This document shows, one piece after another, positions 25,358-34,416 of a stretch of DNA of 64,000 nucleotides. Source of the DNA: Bacteroidota bacterium (GTDB lineage Bacteria; Bacteroidota; Bacteroidia; Flavobacteriales; Weeksellaceae); contig JAFAFC010000007.1 of assembly GCA_023423715.1 (NCBI GenBank), positions 124,001 to 188,000 of the forward strand, given 5' to 3'. Numbering within the stretch: position 1 is the first letter of the stretch; every line of letters begins with the position of its first letter. Position numbers and translations under genes: made by a program. Under the pieces are notes generated by a model that ran no database searches, was not told the origin of the DNA, and worked only from the letters and a program-made list of their open reading frames with translations.

Positions 25358-27127
25358 ATGTCGGATATCATTCAGCTTTTACCAGATCATGTTGCCAACC
25401 AAATCGCTGCGGGTGAAGTGGTGCAACGGCCTGCTTCCATTGTTAAAGAACTTTTGGAAAACGCTATTGATGCTGGAGCAACAAAAGTGGAATTAATTGT
25501 CCGTGAAGCTGGACGAAATCTAGTTCAAGTCGTGGATAACGGTTCTGGAATGTCCGAAACTGACGCTCGACTGGCTTTCGAAAGACACGCAACATCGAAA
25601 ATTCGCACGACTGAAGATATTTTTTCCATTGCAACCAAAGGGTTTCGAGGCGAAGCCTTGGCTTCCATAGCGGCGGTTGCTCAGGTGGAATTAAAAACCA
25701 AAAAGCACGACCAACCTTTAGGAACAACGATTTATATTGAAGGAGGCGAATTGCAGTTTCAAGAGCCCGTTCAAACGTCGGAGGGTTCTAATATTTCTGT
25801 TAAAAATCTTTTCTACAACGTTCCGGCAAGACGTAAGTTTCTGAAAAACAACAATATTGAATTTCGACATATTATTGATGAATTTCAGCGTGTTGCATTA
25901 GCGCATCAGGATATTGAATTTGATTTATTTCATAACGACGAACCTATTTTCCGACTTCGAAAAGGAACATCCATGCAACGAATTGTGGAAATTTTTGGAC
26001 GAAAATTGCAACCGCTTTTAATTCCGATTAAGGAAGATTTGGATTGGGTGAATTTTCAAGGCTATGTGGCAAAACCTGAAGGTGCCAAGAAAGTTCGCGG
26101 GGAACAATTTTTCTTTGTTAACAACCGCTATTTCAAAAGTGCATACCTAAACAAAGCCGTTCAGGAAGCATTTGAAGGCTTGTTGCAACCAGGATATATT
26201 CCTTCTTTCTTTTTGTTTTTAGAAATTGAACCCGAGAAAATCGACGTCAATATTCATCCGCAAAAAACAGAGGTGAAATTCGAAGATGAGCATTTGATTT
26301 TTGCTTTGATTCGCTCGACTATCAAGCGTTCGTTGGGAATTTATAATATCACTCCAAGTTTAGATTTTGATAAAGATCCGCAGATGGATCAGTTTTTCGG
26401 AACACCATCTAAGGCGAATTCGGATTACAAACCGACTTCGGTTTCCGTTCCACGAGACTTTAATCCTTTTTCAGATGAGGTAAAACCGTCTAAAATGGAA
26501 ATGGTAAATCTTACAGAAATGTATCAGCAAGACCCTTCCGCAGAGCCTTCTAAAATTAATTTATTTGATGAAGAAGAGGATTTTGAGGAAGATTTGTTGC
26601 GCTTGCCAAATGGCTATTGGATTTACAATAAAGGCGACAAAACCTTAATGCTCGATCCAGGACGAATTTTCCGCGTCATCCAAGCCGAAAATAATAAAGA
26701 AGCAAAACGCAGTTCGCACAGTCAGTCGCTTTTGTACTCTTTGGAATATCACCTCAACGAAATTGAAAAAAACAAATACCGTTCTATCAAGAAATATCTA
26801 CCTTCATTAGGTTTTGATATGACGCTTGCGCAAGAAAATGTTTTGCGTATTGATGCTGTTCCCGAAGGTTTGAAGGAATCTCAAGTCATCAAGTTTTTGG
26901 AGAAAATATTTGAGATTTTAGAATACAAATCCGAAGACGAATTCATGCTGTATTATGAATATCAGTGGACAAAAGTGAACTCGAAATCGCGTTTTGATTT
27001 TATTTATAAATACGAAATGGAAAGTTTATTAAAAGACTTTGCTAAATTAGGCTGGCCCAATTATACGTCTACCGGCAAACTTTGCTTTCTAGAACTACCG
27101 CTCGATGAGCTTAAAAACAAATTTTAA
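25358..27127 (+). CDS. mutL: DNA mismatch repair protein MutL
   Basis: A protein of 589 residues. The N-terminal GHKL ATPase is complete: the IAAGEVVQRPASIVKELLENAIDAGA block with the catalytic Glu, DNGSGM, HATSKI, KGFRGEAL and, later, VDVNIHPQKTEVKF. MutL couples MutS mismatch recognition to strand removal. The C-terminal dimer domain (about 410-589) lacks the usual latent-endonuclease motif DQHA(x)2E(x)4E, showing DPGRIFRVIQAE at that place. It also lacks the CPHGRP motif near the end (TGKLCFLELPL). The protein is likely non-nicking. It heads a probable operon with the rhomboid gene 3 bp downstream. Confidence 0.95.
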   Translation: MSDIIQLLPDHVANQIAAGEVVQRPASIVKELLENAIDAGATKVELIVREAGRNLVQVVDNGSGMSETDARLAFERHATSKIRTTEDIFSIATKGFRGEALASIAAVAQVELKTKKHDQPLGTTIYIEGGELQFQEPVQTSEGSNISVKNLFYNVPARRKFLKNNNIEFRHIIDEFQRVALAHQDIEFDLFHNDEPIFRLRKGTSMQRIVEIFGRKLQPLLIPIKEDLDWVNFQGYVAKPEGAKKVRGEQFFFVNNRYFKSAYLNKAVQEAFEGLLQPGYIPSFFLFLEIEPEKIDVNIHPQKTEVKFEDEHLIFALIRSTIKRSLGIYNITPSLDFDKDPQMDQFFGTPSKANSDYKPTSVSVPRDFNPFSDEVKPSKMEMVNLTEMYQQDPSAEPSKINLFDEEEDFEEDLLRLPNGYWIYNKGDKTLMLDPGRIFRVIQAENNKEAKRSSHSQSLLYSLEYHLNEIEKNKYRSIKKYLPSLGFDMTLAQENVLRIDAVPEGLKESQVIKFLEKIFEILEYKSEDEFMLYYEYQWTKVNSKSRFDFIYKYEMESLLKDFAKLGWPNYTSTGKLCFLELPLDELKNKF

Positions 27128-27130
27128 ATT

Positions 27131-27865
27131 ATGTTTGGACAACTAACCCCGATAACTCGAAATATCATCATTCTTAATGTTGTTGTTTTCGCATTTGCTT
27201 ATTTTATCCCGTTACTAGACGTGATTTTACCAGCATACTACCCGTTTTCACCGAATTTTAAATCATGGCAAATCGTGACTCACATGTTTATGCACGGTGG
27301 ACTTATGCACATATTGTTCAACATGCTTACATTGGCGAGTTTCGGACCGGTTTTGGAACAATATTTAAAAGAAAAACGATACCTAATTCTTTATTTTGCA
27401 AGTGGATTGGGCGCTTTTGTTCTATTTAATTTGTGGAATTTCTATGAAGTACAGACGTTGGTTTCTTCGTTAAAATCAATGGGTGTTGATCCTTCTATAA
27501 TATACGAACAATCTGCAATTGGATATCATGGTTCAAATGCTAATCCAGGAACTACACCTGAAAGTAGAGAATTAGCTCAGCAATTATATAATGCGTTAAG
27601 AATACCGATGGTAGGTGCTTCAGGAGCAATTTTTGGAGTCGTTGCGGCTTTTTCAACGTTATTTCCGGATGCTAAGTTGATGTTCATGTTTATTCCGTTT
27701 CCGATAAAGGCGAAATATTTATTTCCAATTATTATTGTAGTGTCTGTTTATCTAGGTTTTTCGGGAAGCATGAGCGGGATTGCACACTTTGCCCATGTTG
27801 GAGGCGCACTAGTTGGCTTCATTTTGGCTAAGGTTTGGAATAAAAATAAATTCCGAATTCAATAA
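27131..27865 (+). CDS. Rhomboid family intramembrane serine protease
   Basis: A protein of 244 residues with about six membrane helices. The catalytic dyad is visible: S164 in GASGAIFG and H222 in AHFAHVGGALVGF, with the HGGLMHILFNM motif (residues 55-65) of helix 2 also present. An insert of about 40 residues (110-150) between helices is longer than usual. Rhomboids cleave membrane proteins within the bilayer and the substrate is unknown. It starts 3 bp after mutL and overlaps no other gene. The next gene begins 1 bp after its stop. Confidence 0.92.
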   Translation: MFGQLTPITRNIIILNVVVFAFAYFIPLLDVILPAYYPFSPNFKSWQIVTHMFMHGGLMHILFNMLTLASFGPVLEQYLKEKRYLILYFASGLGAFVLFNLWNFYEVQTLVSSLKSMGVDPSIIYEQSAIGYHGSNANPGTTPESRELAQQLYNALRIPMVGASGAIFGVVAAFSTLFPDAKLMFMFIPFPIKAKYLFPIIIVVSVYLGFSGSMSGIAHFAHVGGALVGFILAKVWNKNKFRIQ

Positions 27866-27866
27866 A

Positions 27867-28835
27867 ATGAAAATCATCCGAATCCTCGTCTTTATTCTGC
27901 ATTTAGCGGTTGTATTGCTTTTATTAGCGACGTTTCTTAACGCGTACATTCCACCAAGTTTTACGTCATTGCTGAGTTTATTGGCTTTAGGATTCCCTAT
28001 TTTATTAATTATTCACCTTGTCTTTACGGCTTTTTGGATTATATCTTGGAAGAAAAGAGCGTTTGTTTTTCTATTAGCAACTGTTCCGCTTTATCCTATG
28101 GCAAATCGTTGGATGACGTGGAACAAGCAATCGGAAGGAAATTTCAGATTGGTTACCTTCAATGTGAAAGCAGGAAATTACGGTGTTGAAAACATCAATC
28201 GCTACTTAAAGATGCATAACGCTGATGTTATTTTCCTACAAGAAACGGGTAACAAAGACTATCTCGCGAATGATTATCACGTTAAAAAAACGTCCATTGT
28301 AACCATACTTTCGAAAAATCCAATTGAAAATTCTGGAAACATCGATATTCCAGGAATCGGGCAATCACTTTATGCTGATATCAAAATCAATGGAAAAACC
28401 ATTCGTTTTATTAATGGATATTTGGAACCTTTTCAAATTGACAAATCGATGGTTCGCCCAACGAGCGATACCGAAGTCAATCAAGAAAAAGCAAAATATT
28501 TGATTCGATACATGATTCCAACGTTTAAAAAGCATCAAAATCAAGTTGATGTTTTAAAACAATACATCGAGTCTTCCCCACATCCTGTCATTATTGGTGG
28601 CGATCTTAATTCGGTTCCGAATTCTTGGGAATACTACCATTTAAGTGAAGGCCTTAACGATCCGTTTACGATGGCAGGGAAAGGTTTGGGAACGAGTTTT
28701 CATTCCTTTAAATTTCCAATTCGAATTGATTATGTTTTTTCAAGCAAAGATCTGAAACCAACGTCTTATCAAATCGATCGAAAAGTAATGTTATCTGATC
28801 ATTTCCCTGTAATAACCGAATTTAAAATCCCATAA
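27867..28835 (+). CDS. Membrane-anchored endonuclease/exonuclease/phosphatase family protein
   Basis: A protein of 322 residues from the ATG at 27867 (MKIIRILVFILH), just after the rhomboid stop. An upstream in-frame ATG inside the rhomboid gene is not needed. There are two or three N-terminal hydrophobic segments (about 5-27, 35-60, 65-80). The EEP domain from about residue 90 shows LVTFNVKAGN, DVIFLQET with the metal-binding Glu, GGDLNSVPNSWEYY and LSDHFPVITEF with the catalytic Asp-His. It hydrolyses phosphodiesters or phosphomonoesters and the substrate is unknown. It overlaps the next lipoprotein gene by 1 bp. Confidence 0.88.
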   Translation: MKIIRILVFILHLAVVLLLLATFLNAYIPPSFTSLLSLLALGFPILLIIHLVFTAFWIISWKKRAFVFLLATVPLYPMANRWMTWNKQSEGNFRLVTFNVKAGNYGVENINRYLKMHNADVIFLQETGNKDYLANDYHVKKTSIVTILSKNPIENSGNIDIPGIGQSLYADIKINGKTIRFINGYLEPFQIDKSMVRPTSDTEVNQEKAKYLIRYMIPTFKKHQNQVDVLKQYIESSPHPVIIGGDLNSVPNSWEYYHLSEGLNDPFTMAGKGLGTSFHSFKFPIRIDYVFSSKDLKPTSYQIDRKVMLSDHFPVITEFKIP

Positions 28836-29182
28836 TGAAACCATTTGCTGTTGTATTTTGCGCCTTAGTTCTCGTGTCTTGTTCCAAAAAAGAAGATGCG
28901 TCAGCCAAGTTCCCGAACGAAGGTGCATATGTTGAAGTTCGCTACGATACCACTGCTGTTGATTCATTTTCTACGGGAGCCGCAAATGTGAATATTGAAC
29001 AAAATATTAAAATGGCTTCGAAAACCTATCGCGATTCGGTTACTAAAGTTCTACTACAAGAAAAGGAACGTAAGGAATTGGTAAAACAAGCGGAAGAATT
29101 GGCTAAAAAAGAAGCCGAAAAGAAAAAATTAGAAGATAAAAAAGCTGCTGAAACGCAAAATTCAACAACTTCAAATCCATAA
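28835..29182 (+). CDS. Small lipoprotein with charged coiled-coil C-terminus
   Basis: A protein of 115 residues. The signal has a lipobox (LVLVSC, Cys16). After a short folded region comes an almost pure Lys/Glu/Ala helix (about 75-105: EKERKELVKQAEELAKKEAE). No family was recognised. It is the last gene of the mutL-rhomboid-EEP cluster, which ends at a terminator 3 bp after the stop. Confidence 0.75.
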   Translation: MKPFAVVFCALVLVSCSKKEDASAKFPNEGAYVEVRYDTTAVDSFSTGAANVNIEQNIKMASKTYRDSVTKVLLQEKERKELVKQAEELAKKEAEKKKLEDKKAAETQNSTTSNP

Positions 29183-29184
29183 AA

Positions 29185-29212
29185 AAAGCGCCTAAAGGCG
29201 CTTTTCTATTTT
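29185..29212. terminator. Bidirectional terminator between lipoprotein gene and hemE
   Basis: AAAGCGCC (29185-29192) pairs with GGCGCTTT (29197-29204), with T-rich DNA on the plus-strand side and a run of A at 29181-29187 that gives a T-tail on the minus strand. It serves both convergent operons. Confidence 0.85.
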
Positions 29213-30242
29213 AATTTTTAGGTTTCCATTCTACCACCGCTCTAATAAAAGCTTCGGCATTTTCTAAAGGAATATTCGGTAAAATTCCGTGACCTAAATT
29301 AGCGATGTATTTATCTTTTCCAAAACGATCAATCATCTCGTGAACCATCTTGCGAATGGTTTCTGGTGATGAATGCAAACGCGCCGGATCAAAATTTCCT
29401 TGCAACGTGATTTGGTTGTTCGTGATTTGACGAGCCATTTCTGGAGTAATCGTCCAATCTACGCCTAATGCAGAAACTGGAGATTGCATCATCGTATCCA
29501 AAGCAAACCAACATCCTTTTCCGAAAACAACGACATGCGTTAATGGAGCCAATGCATCTACAATTTGCTGAATATACTGCCAAGAAAATTCTTGATAATC
29601 TGCTGGTGAAAGCATTCCGCCCCAAGAATCAAAAACTTGAACGGCAGAAACTCCTTTTTCAACTTTTCTCTTTAAATATGCGATCGTTGTATCTGTAATT
29701 TTCTGCAATAATTGATGAGCCGATTCTGGCTGCTGGAAACAAAATGATTTCGCAATATCAAATGCTTTCGATCCTTTTCCTTCAACACAATAACACAAAA
29801 TCGTCCATGGTGAACCTGCAAAACCGATCAATGGAACTTCATTATCCAATTTAGACAACGTTAACTCAATTGCATCAAAAACATATCCCAACGTGTTATT
29901 TACATCCGGAACTTCAATTGCATCAACTTGTTCTTTCGTTCTAATAGGCGTATCCAACCAAGGCCCTACGGATTCTTTCATTTTGAAATCGATTCCCATA
30001 GCTTGAGGAACTACCAAAATATCCGAAAACAAAATCGCAGCATCCAAAGGAAAACGGCGAATCGGCTGAACCGTAATTTCAGCCGCCAACTCTGGCGTTT
30101 GGCATCGTGTAAAAAAATCATACTGATCGCGTAAAGCAATAAATTCTGGAAGATATCTTCCTGCTTGCCTCATCATCCACACTGGTGGTCTTTCTACAGT
30201 TTCGCCACGAAGGGCTTTCAGATATAAATCGTTCTTAATCAT
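29211..30242 (-). CDS. hemE: Uroporphyrinogen decarboxylase
   Basis: A protein of 343 residues, the usual length. The N-terminal family signature PPVWMMRQAGRYLPEF is present, as are the substrate-binding region ILFSDILVVPQAMG and the C-terminal NLGHGILPNIPLENA. It decarboxylates the four acetate side chains of uroporphyrinogen III to give coproporphyrinogen III in heme synthesis. It is the last gene of the hemA-hemC-hemD-hemE operon, 8 bp after hemD. It is cytoplasmic and looks intact. Confidence 0.97.
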   Translation of the reverse strand: MIKNDLYLKALRGETVERPPVWMMRQAGRYLPEFIALRDQYDFFTRCQTPELAAEITVQPIRRFPLDAAILFSDILVVPQAMGIDFKMKESVGPWLDTPIRTKEQVDAIEVPDVNNTLGYVFDAIELTLSKLDNEVPLIGFAGSPWTILCYCVEGKGSKAFDIAKSFCFQQPESAHQLLQKITDTTIAYLKRKVEKGVSAVQVFDSWGGMLSPADYQEFSWQYIQQIVDALAPLTHVVVFGKGCWFALDTMMQSPVSALGVDWTITPEMARQITNNQITLQGNFDPARLHSSPETIRKMVHEMIDRFGKDKYIANLGHGILPNIPLENAEAFIRAVVEWKPKN

Positions 30243-30250
30243 AATCTTGT

Positions 30251-30937
30251 TTAGTTTTGGGAAAGTGTTTCCCGAATAACACCTAACAATTCCTCCAAAT
30301 TGGCTTTTGGACTAATATAAATAGGTTGTTCAGTATAATTTTGCAACTCTTTTTCCGTGGTTGTCCCAATCGCAAAAAGTGTTTTATTTTCTAATGAATT
30401 GTTCTTGATATAACTTTGCACGCCACTTGGACTAAAAAACACCAACGCAGAATAGTTTTTTTCAAAGGTTGGATAAAGCAATTCCGTGCGATACATTTCT
30501 ATCTTTTTGTACCAGATATTTTGTAAAGGCAAGGCTCGATCCAAAACATCCAACGAAAGGTTTCCACAGAAATGCAGAAACTTCTCATGAACCGAATGTT
30601 CCGTGATAAATTCAGACAATTCTGAAGCGTAATTTAAAACCTTAAACGTCCCGAATCCTTGTTTTCGAAGCTCTTGCTTGGTTTTGTTCCCAACAGCATA
30701 TACTTTATTGTAATCGCTCTCCGTAAAATTTTCATTCAGTTGAAATCCATTTTCAAAAAACGATCGAACGCCATTAACACTCGTGAAAAGAATAGAATAG
30801 CCTTTCAAATCAAAAGGCGCTACTTGATGGTGATGAATTGCAATCACTTCTTCAAAATCGCATGAAATTCCCGCTCCCAGTTTTTTGGAAACAGCAGCTT
30901 CATCTAATTTTTTTGTAAAAAGGATTGTTTGATTCAT
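30251..30937 (-). CDS. hemD: Uroporphyrinogen-III synthase
   Basis: A protein of 228 residues. This is a poorly conserved family, recognised by ILFTSVNGVRSFFENG, YAVGNKT and LVFFSPSGVQSYIKN, and by position between hemC and hemE. It closes and inverts ring D of hydroxymethylbilane to form uroporphyrinogen III. It begins 15 bp after hemC and ends 8 bp before hemE, so it is co-transcribed. Confidence 0.9.
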   Translation of the reverse strand: MNQTILFTKKLDEAAVSKKLGAGISCDFEEVIAIHHHQVAPFDLKGYSILFTSVNGVRSFFENGFQLNENFTESDYNKVYAVGNKTKQELRKQGFGTFKVLNYASELSEFITEHSVHEKFLHFCGNLSLDVLDRALPLQNIWYKKIEMYRTELLYPTFEKNYSALVFFSPSGVQSYIKNNSLENKTLFAIGTTTEKELQNYTEQPIYISPKANLEELLGVIRETLSQN

Positions 30938-30952
30938 CTTAGAAAATAGAAA

Positions 30953-31861
30953 TTATTTCGTGGAATTGATTTCAGCCATAATCTCTTTTCCGCCTTGATT
31001 CAAAACTAATTGAGCCAATTGAGCACCGTGATTTGACGCATTTTGAAAATCAAAAATATCATCCGTTTCGATGCAATTCTTACCATCCAAAGAACAAAGT
31101 CTTCCTACAAACCTCATTTTCCCTCCTTCCATTTCGGCATACGCACCAATCGGAGCCGTACATCCACCTTCCAACGTTTTTAAGAAAACACGTTCCGTTT
31201 CCACACAATTTTGCGTTTCCGCATCATTGATGGTTTTCACAATATCGTTAATCTCTTTATTATCAAGCCTTCCAGCAACGGCAACAACACCTTGCGACGG
31301 CGCCGAAAGCATAAATGGAAGCAACTCATAGTCAATATTCAAAGCCAAACGTTTTAGTCCAGCAAGTGAAAACAACGTGGCATCTGCCAAACCATCTTCA
31401 ATTTTCTGCAAACGCGTATTCACATTCCCACGAATATCTACAAATTCCGTTTCTGGAAATTCCTTCAACCAAAAAGCACGACGACGTAAACTGCTGGTCG
31501 CCACTTTCAATTCGTGTAGAGGTTTATCTTTTGCTGCTTGGCTTCGCACCAAAACATCTTGAGGGAAATCGCGTTTCAAATACGCGATAATCTCTGTGTT
31601 ATTCGGCAATTGCGTAGGAACATCTTTTAAAGAATGTACCGCAATATCAATTTCGTCATTCAACAAAGCGATATCCAAATCTTTGGTAAAAACCCCTGTA
31701 ATCCCCATGGAATATAGCGGTTGATGCAAATTTTTGTCCCCAGTAGAAACAATAGGGACAATTTCAGTTTTGTAATTCTGATTTTGAAGATGTCGTGCCA
31801 CTTCTCGCGCTTGCCACAAAGCCAAAGGCGAGTTTCGGGTTCCTATCCTAATGTTTTTCAT
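30953..31861 (-). CDS. hemC: Hydroxymethylbilane synthase (porphobilinogen deaminase)
   Basis: A protein of 302 residues. The start IRIGTRNSPLALWQA, VHSLKDVPT, ATSSLRRRA and the cofactor-anchoring cysteine C234 in LEGGCTAPIGAYA are all present. It joins four porphobilinogen units into hydroxymethylbilane using a dipyrromethane cofactor. Its start overlaps the 3' end of hemA by 14 bp. It looks intact and of usual length. Confidence 0.97.
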   Translation of the reverse strand: MKNIRIGTRNSPLALWQAREVARHLQNQNYKTEIVPIVSTGDKNLHQPLYSMGITGVFTKDLDIALLNDEIDIAVHSLKDVPTQLPNNTEIIAYLKRDFPQDVLVRSQAAKDKPLHELKVATSSLRRRAFWLKEFPETEFVDIRGNVNTRLQKIEDGLADATLFSLAGLKRLALNIDYELLPFMLSAPSQGVVAVAGRLDNKEINDIVKTINDAETQNCVETERVFLKTLEGGCTAPIGAYAEMEGGKMRFVGRLCSLDGKNCIETDDIFDFQNASNHGAQLAQLVLNQGGKEIMAEINSTK

Positions 31862-33122
31862 GGAATTCTTTATTGGGTTGTTCTACCAAAATCTCATGCA
31901 TTAACTTACTCACTTCTTCCGCTTTCATCGGATTTTCAATGATGTATTTGGCAAATCGATTGGTAATTTTTTGTATCATTTTGTCCGAAAGCTCCATATC
32001 ATCCACCTCAACATACCGATGTTTCTTGTGAATGTTGTGCATTTCGTTGCGCTCCATATTTTTCAACACTGCTTTGAATTGGTGAATCTTTGGCGCTAAT
32101 TTTCTCGTTTTCTCCCACTCCAAAAAGTCCTTCGTCATGTCTTTAATGATTTCCTCCGCTTTTGGAATTTCTTTCTTCCGCTGCTCCATTGTGTCCTGAA
32201 TCTGCTGCGAAAGTCGATCAACGTCAATCAACTGAACAGAATCAAGTTCTTCCACATTGGTATCCACATTATTCGGAATCGAAAGGTCAATAATCAACAT
32301 TTCTTTTCCTTCCGCAATATGAAGTTTATTTACAATGGGTTCTTTTGCACCAGTTGCAACAATCAGAACATCGGTTTCCGTCAATTCTTCTTTGAAATTT
32401 TCAAATGGAATATTTGGAATATTGTATTTGCTAGCCAGTTTTGCTGCTTTCTCAAAACTACGGTTTGCGATTTTAATTTTCGGTTGATAAATATGCTTCA
32501 CCAAGTTTTCAACGGTATTTTGACCAATCTCACCAACACCAAGAAGTAAAATGTTCTTCTCAGAGATTTTTTGAATATGATTCAGAATGTAATGAACCGC
32601 CGCATACGAAACCGAAGCCGCGCCATTGGAAATCCCCGTTTCGTTTTTAATCTTTTTCGAAATCTGAATCGCCGCGTTAATTGCGCGCTCCAAATACGGA
32701 TTGGAAATTTTCTTTTCTTTTTTGAAACGACTATACGCGTTTTTAATCTGACCAATAATTTCAAAATCACCAATAATCTGACTTTCTAATCCACCAGCAA
32801 CTCGGAAAAGATGATTCAGTGCATCTTCACGATTGATGATGTTGGCGTATTTCATAAATTCCGAAAGAGAAACTCCGACAGAATCGCAAAATTCTTCAGC
32901 GATTAAAAGGTAATTGGAAGTCGTAGTGTAGATTTCGGTTCGGTTACATGTGGACACAACAAAAGCGTCGCCCAAATCGTTGTTGCTCACTTTATGAACA
33001 AACTCTTTGACATGGTCGTCAAAAAACGAAAATTTACCGCGTGTTTCTGCATCAGCTTTTTCGTAACTGACGCTTAAAACAGTAAAATTCGAGGTTTGAG
33101 GTATGTTAGAATCCTGGCCCAT
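31848..33122 (-). CDS. hemA: Glutamyl-tRNA reductase
   Basis: A protein of 424 residues. The catalytic cysteine C59 lies in STCNRTEIY, the NADPH-binding LLLGVGEIGQNT near residue 195, and a helical dimerisation region at the C-terminus. It reduces glutamyl-tRNA to glutamate-1-semialdehyde, the first step of the C5 heme pathway, and is the usual control point. It is the first gene of hemACDE. A TAnnTTTG -7 box (33133-33140) sits only 10 bp before the ATG, so the mRNA should have almost no leader. Confidence 0.97.
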   Translation of the reverse strand: MGQDSNIPQTSNFTVLSVSYEKADAETRGKFSFFDDHVKEFVHKVSNNDLGDAFVVSTCNRTEIYTTTSNYLLIAEEFCDSVGVSLSEFMKYANIINREDALNHLFRVAGGLESQIIGDFEIIGQIKNAYSRFKKEKKISNPYLERAINAAIQISKKIKNETGISNGAASVSYAAVHYILNHIQKISEKNILLLGVGEIGQNTVENLVKHIYQPKIKIANRSFEKAAKLASKYNIPNIPFENFKEELTETDVLIVATGAKEPIVNKLHIAEGKEMLIIDLSIPNNVDTNVEELDSVQLIDVDRLSQQIQDTMEQRKKEIPKAEEIIKDMTKDFLEWEKTRKLAPKIHQFKAVLKNMERNEMHNIHKKHRYVEVDDMELSDKMIQKITNRFAKYIIENPMKAEEVSKLMHEILVEQPNKEFHEKH

Positions 33123-33132
33123 ACAGAAAGCA

Positions 33133-33140
33133 CAAAGATA
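33133..33140 (-). promoter_or_regulatory. -7 element of the hem operon
   Basis: The minus strand reads TATCTTTG, 10 bp before the hemA ATG. Transcription would begin within a few bases of the start codon, implying a nearly leaderless message. Confidence 0.55.
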
Positions 33141-33335
33141 CTGAATTTTTTAATTATTAGAACAGATTTTGGAGGCTTATGACAAGTATCACCAAAATCA
33201 ATATCCTGCTGAATTCCAAACAATTCGCTCAAGGCAAATCAAGAACTTTCTAATTAATTGATTTTTATGTGAATTTTAATAAAATTTTAACCATTTTTTT
33301 TCAATAATCCGTAATAAAGAGAGTTATATAATTTA

Positions 33336-33343
33336 TATCTTTG
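33336..33343 (+). promoter_or_regulatory. -7 element of the mre operon
   Basis: TATCTTTG, 25 bp before the mreB ATG, in the divergent region shared with hemA. Confidence 0.55.
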
Positions 33344-33368
33344 TAATCTTAAAAATTTTTAGAAAAGA

Positions 33369-34394
33369 ATGGGTCTATTTGATATGTTCACGCAAGAAAT
33401 TGCGATTGACTTAGGTACGGCAAATACGCTGATTATACATAATAACAAAATCGTTATCGATCAGCCATCTATAGTGGCTATCGAGCGTTCTACGGGAAAG
33501 CCAATTGCAGTAGGTGAGCAAGCAAAACATATGCAGGGGAAAACGCATGAAGACATTAAAACCATCCGTCCCTTAAAAGACGGAGTTATTGCAGATTTCC
33601 ACGCTTCGGAGCACATGATTAAGGAGTTTATCAAGCAAATTCCAGCAATCAAAGGCAAATTATTTCAACCCGCTTTACGTATCGTAATTTGTATTCCATC
33701 CGGAATTACAGAGGTTGAAAAACGAGCAGTACGTGACTCTGCGCAAAAAGTAAATGCAAAAGAAGTACGTTTGATTTACGAACCAATGGCTGCAGCTATC
33801 GGGGTAGGAATTGACGTTCAAAAGCCTGAAGGAAACATGATTATCGATATCGGCGGAGGTACTACTGAAATCGCTGTCGTTGCTTTAGGAGGTATCGTTT
33901 GTGACAAATCTGTAAAAATTGCAGGAGACGTTTTCACCAATGATATTGCGTATTATTTGAGAACACACCACAACTTATATATTGGTGAAAGAACTGCGGA
34001 AAGAGTAAAAATTGAAGTTGGTTCTGCTATCGAAGAATTGGATGTTGAAATTGAAGATATTCCAGTACAAGGTCGTGATTTGATTACAGGGAAGCCGAAA
34101 GAAATCATGGTGAACTACAAGGAAATCGCTAGAGCACTAGACAAATCGATCATCCGAATTGAAGATGCGGTTATGGAAACGCTTTCTCTTACGCCACCAG
34201 AACTTGCTGCAGATATCTATAAAACAGGGATTTACCTTGCAGGAGGTGGAGCTTTGTTACGTGGATTAGCAGACCGTTTGCACAAGAAGACAGGTCTTCC
34301 TGTTTTTGTAGCAGAAGATCCGTTAAGAGCGGTAGTTCGTGGAACAGGGATTGCCCTTAAAAACATGGACAAATTCAATTTCCTAATTAAATAA
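33369..34394 (+). CDS. mreB: Rod shape-determining protein MreB
   Basis: A protein of 341 residues. It has actin-like ATPase motifs: DLGTANTLI (phosphate 1), VICIPSGITEVEKRAVRDSA, IYEPMAAAIGVG, MIIDIGGGTTEIAV (phosphate 2) and the adenosine motif GIYLAGGGALLRGL. It forms membrane-bound filaments that direct lateral wall synthesis. It is first in the mreB-mreC-mreD-mrdA-rodA operon with 22 bp to mreC. It indicates a rod-shaped cell. Confidence 0.98.
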   Translation: MGLFDMFTQEIAIDLGTANTLIIHNNKIVIDQPSIVAIERSTGKPIAVGEQAKHMQGKTHEDIKTIRPLKDGVIADFHASEHMIKEFIKQIPAIKGKLFQPALRIVICIPSGITEVEKRAVRDSAQKVNAKEVRLIYEPMAAAIGVGIDVQKPEGNMIIDIGGGTTEIAVVALGGIVCDKSVKIAGDVFTNDIAYYLRTHHNLYIGERTAERVKIEVGSAIEELDVEIEDIPVQGRDLITGKPKEIMVNYKEIARALDKSIIRIEDAVMETLSLTPPELAADIYKTGIYLAGGGALLRGLADRLHKKTGLPVFVAEDPLRAVVRGTGIALKNMDKFNFLIK

Positions 34395-34416
34395 TTTCGA
34401 CAACAACACGTAATCC

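Noticed and set aside
31033..31590. Plus-strand frames opposite hemC
   Set aside because: They are antisense shadows of a strongly conserved gene, with no start context or family.
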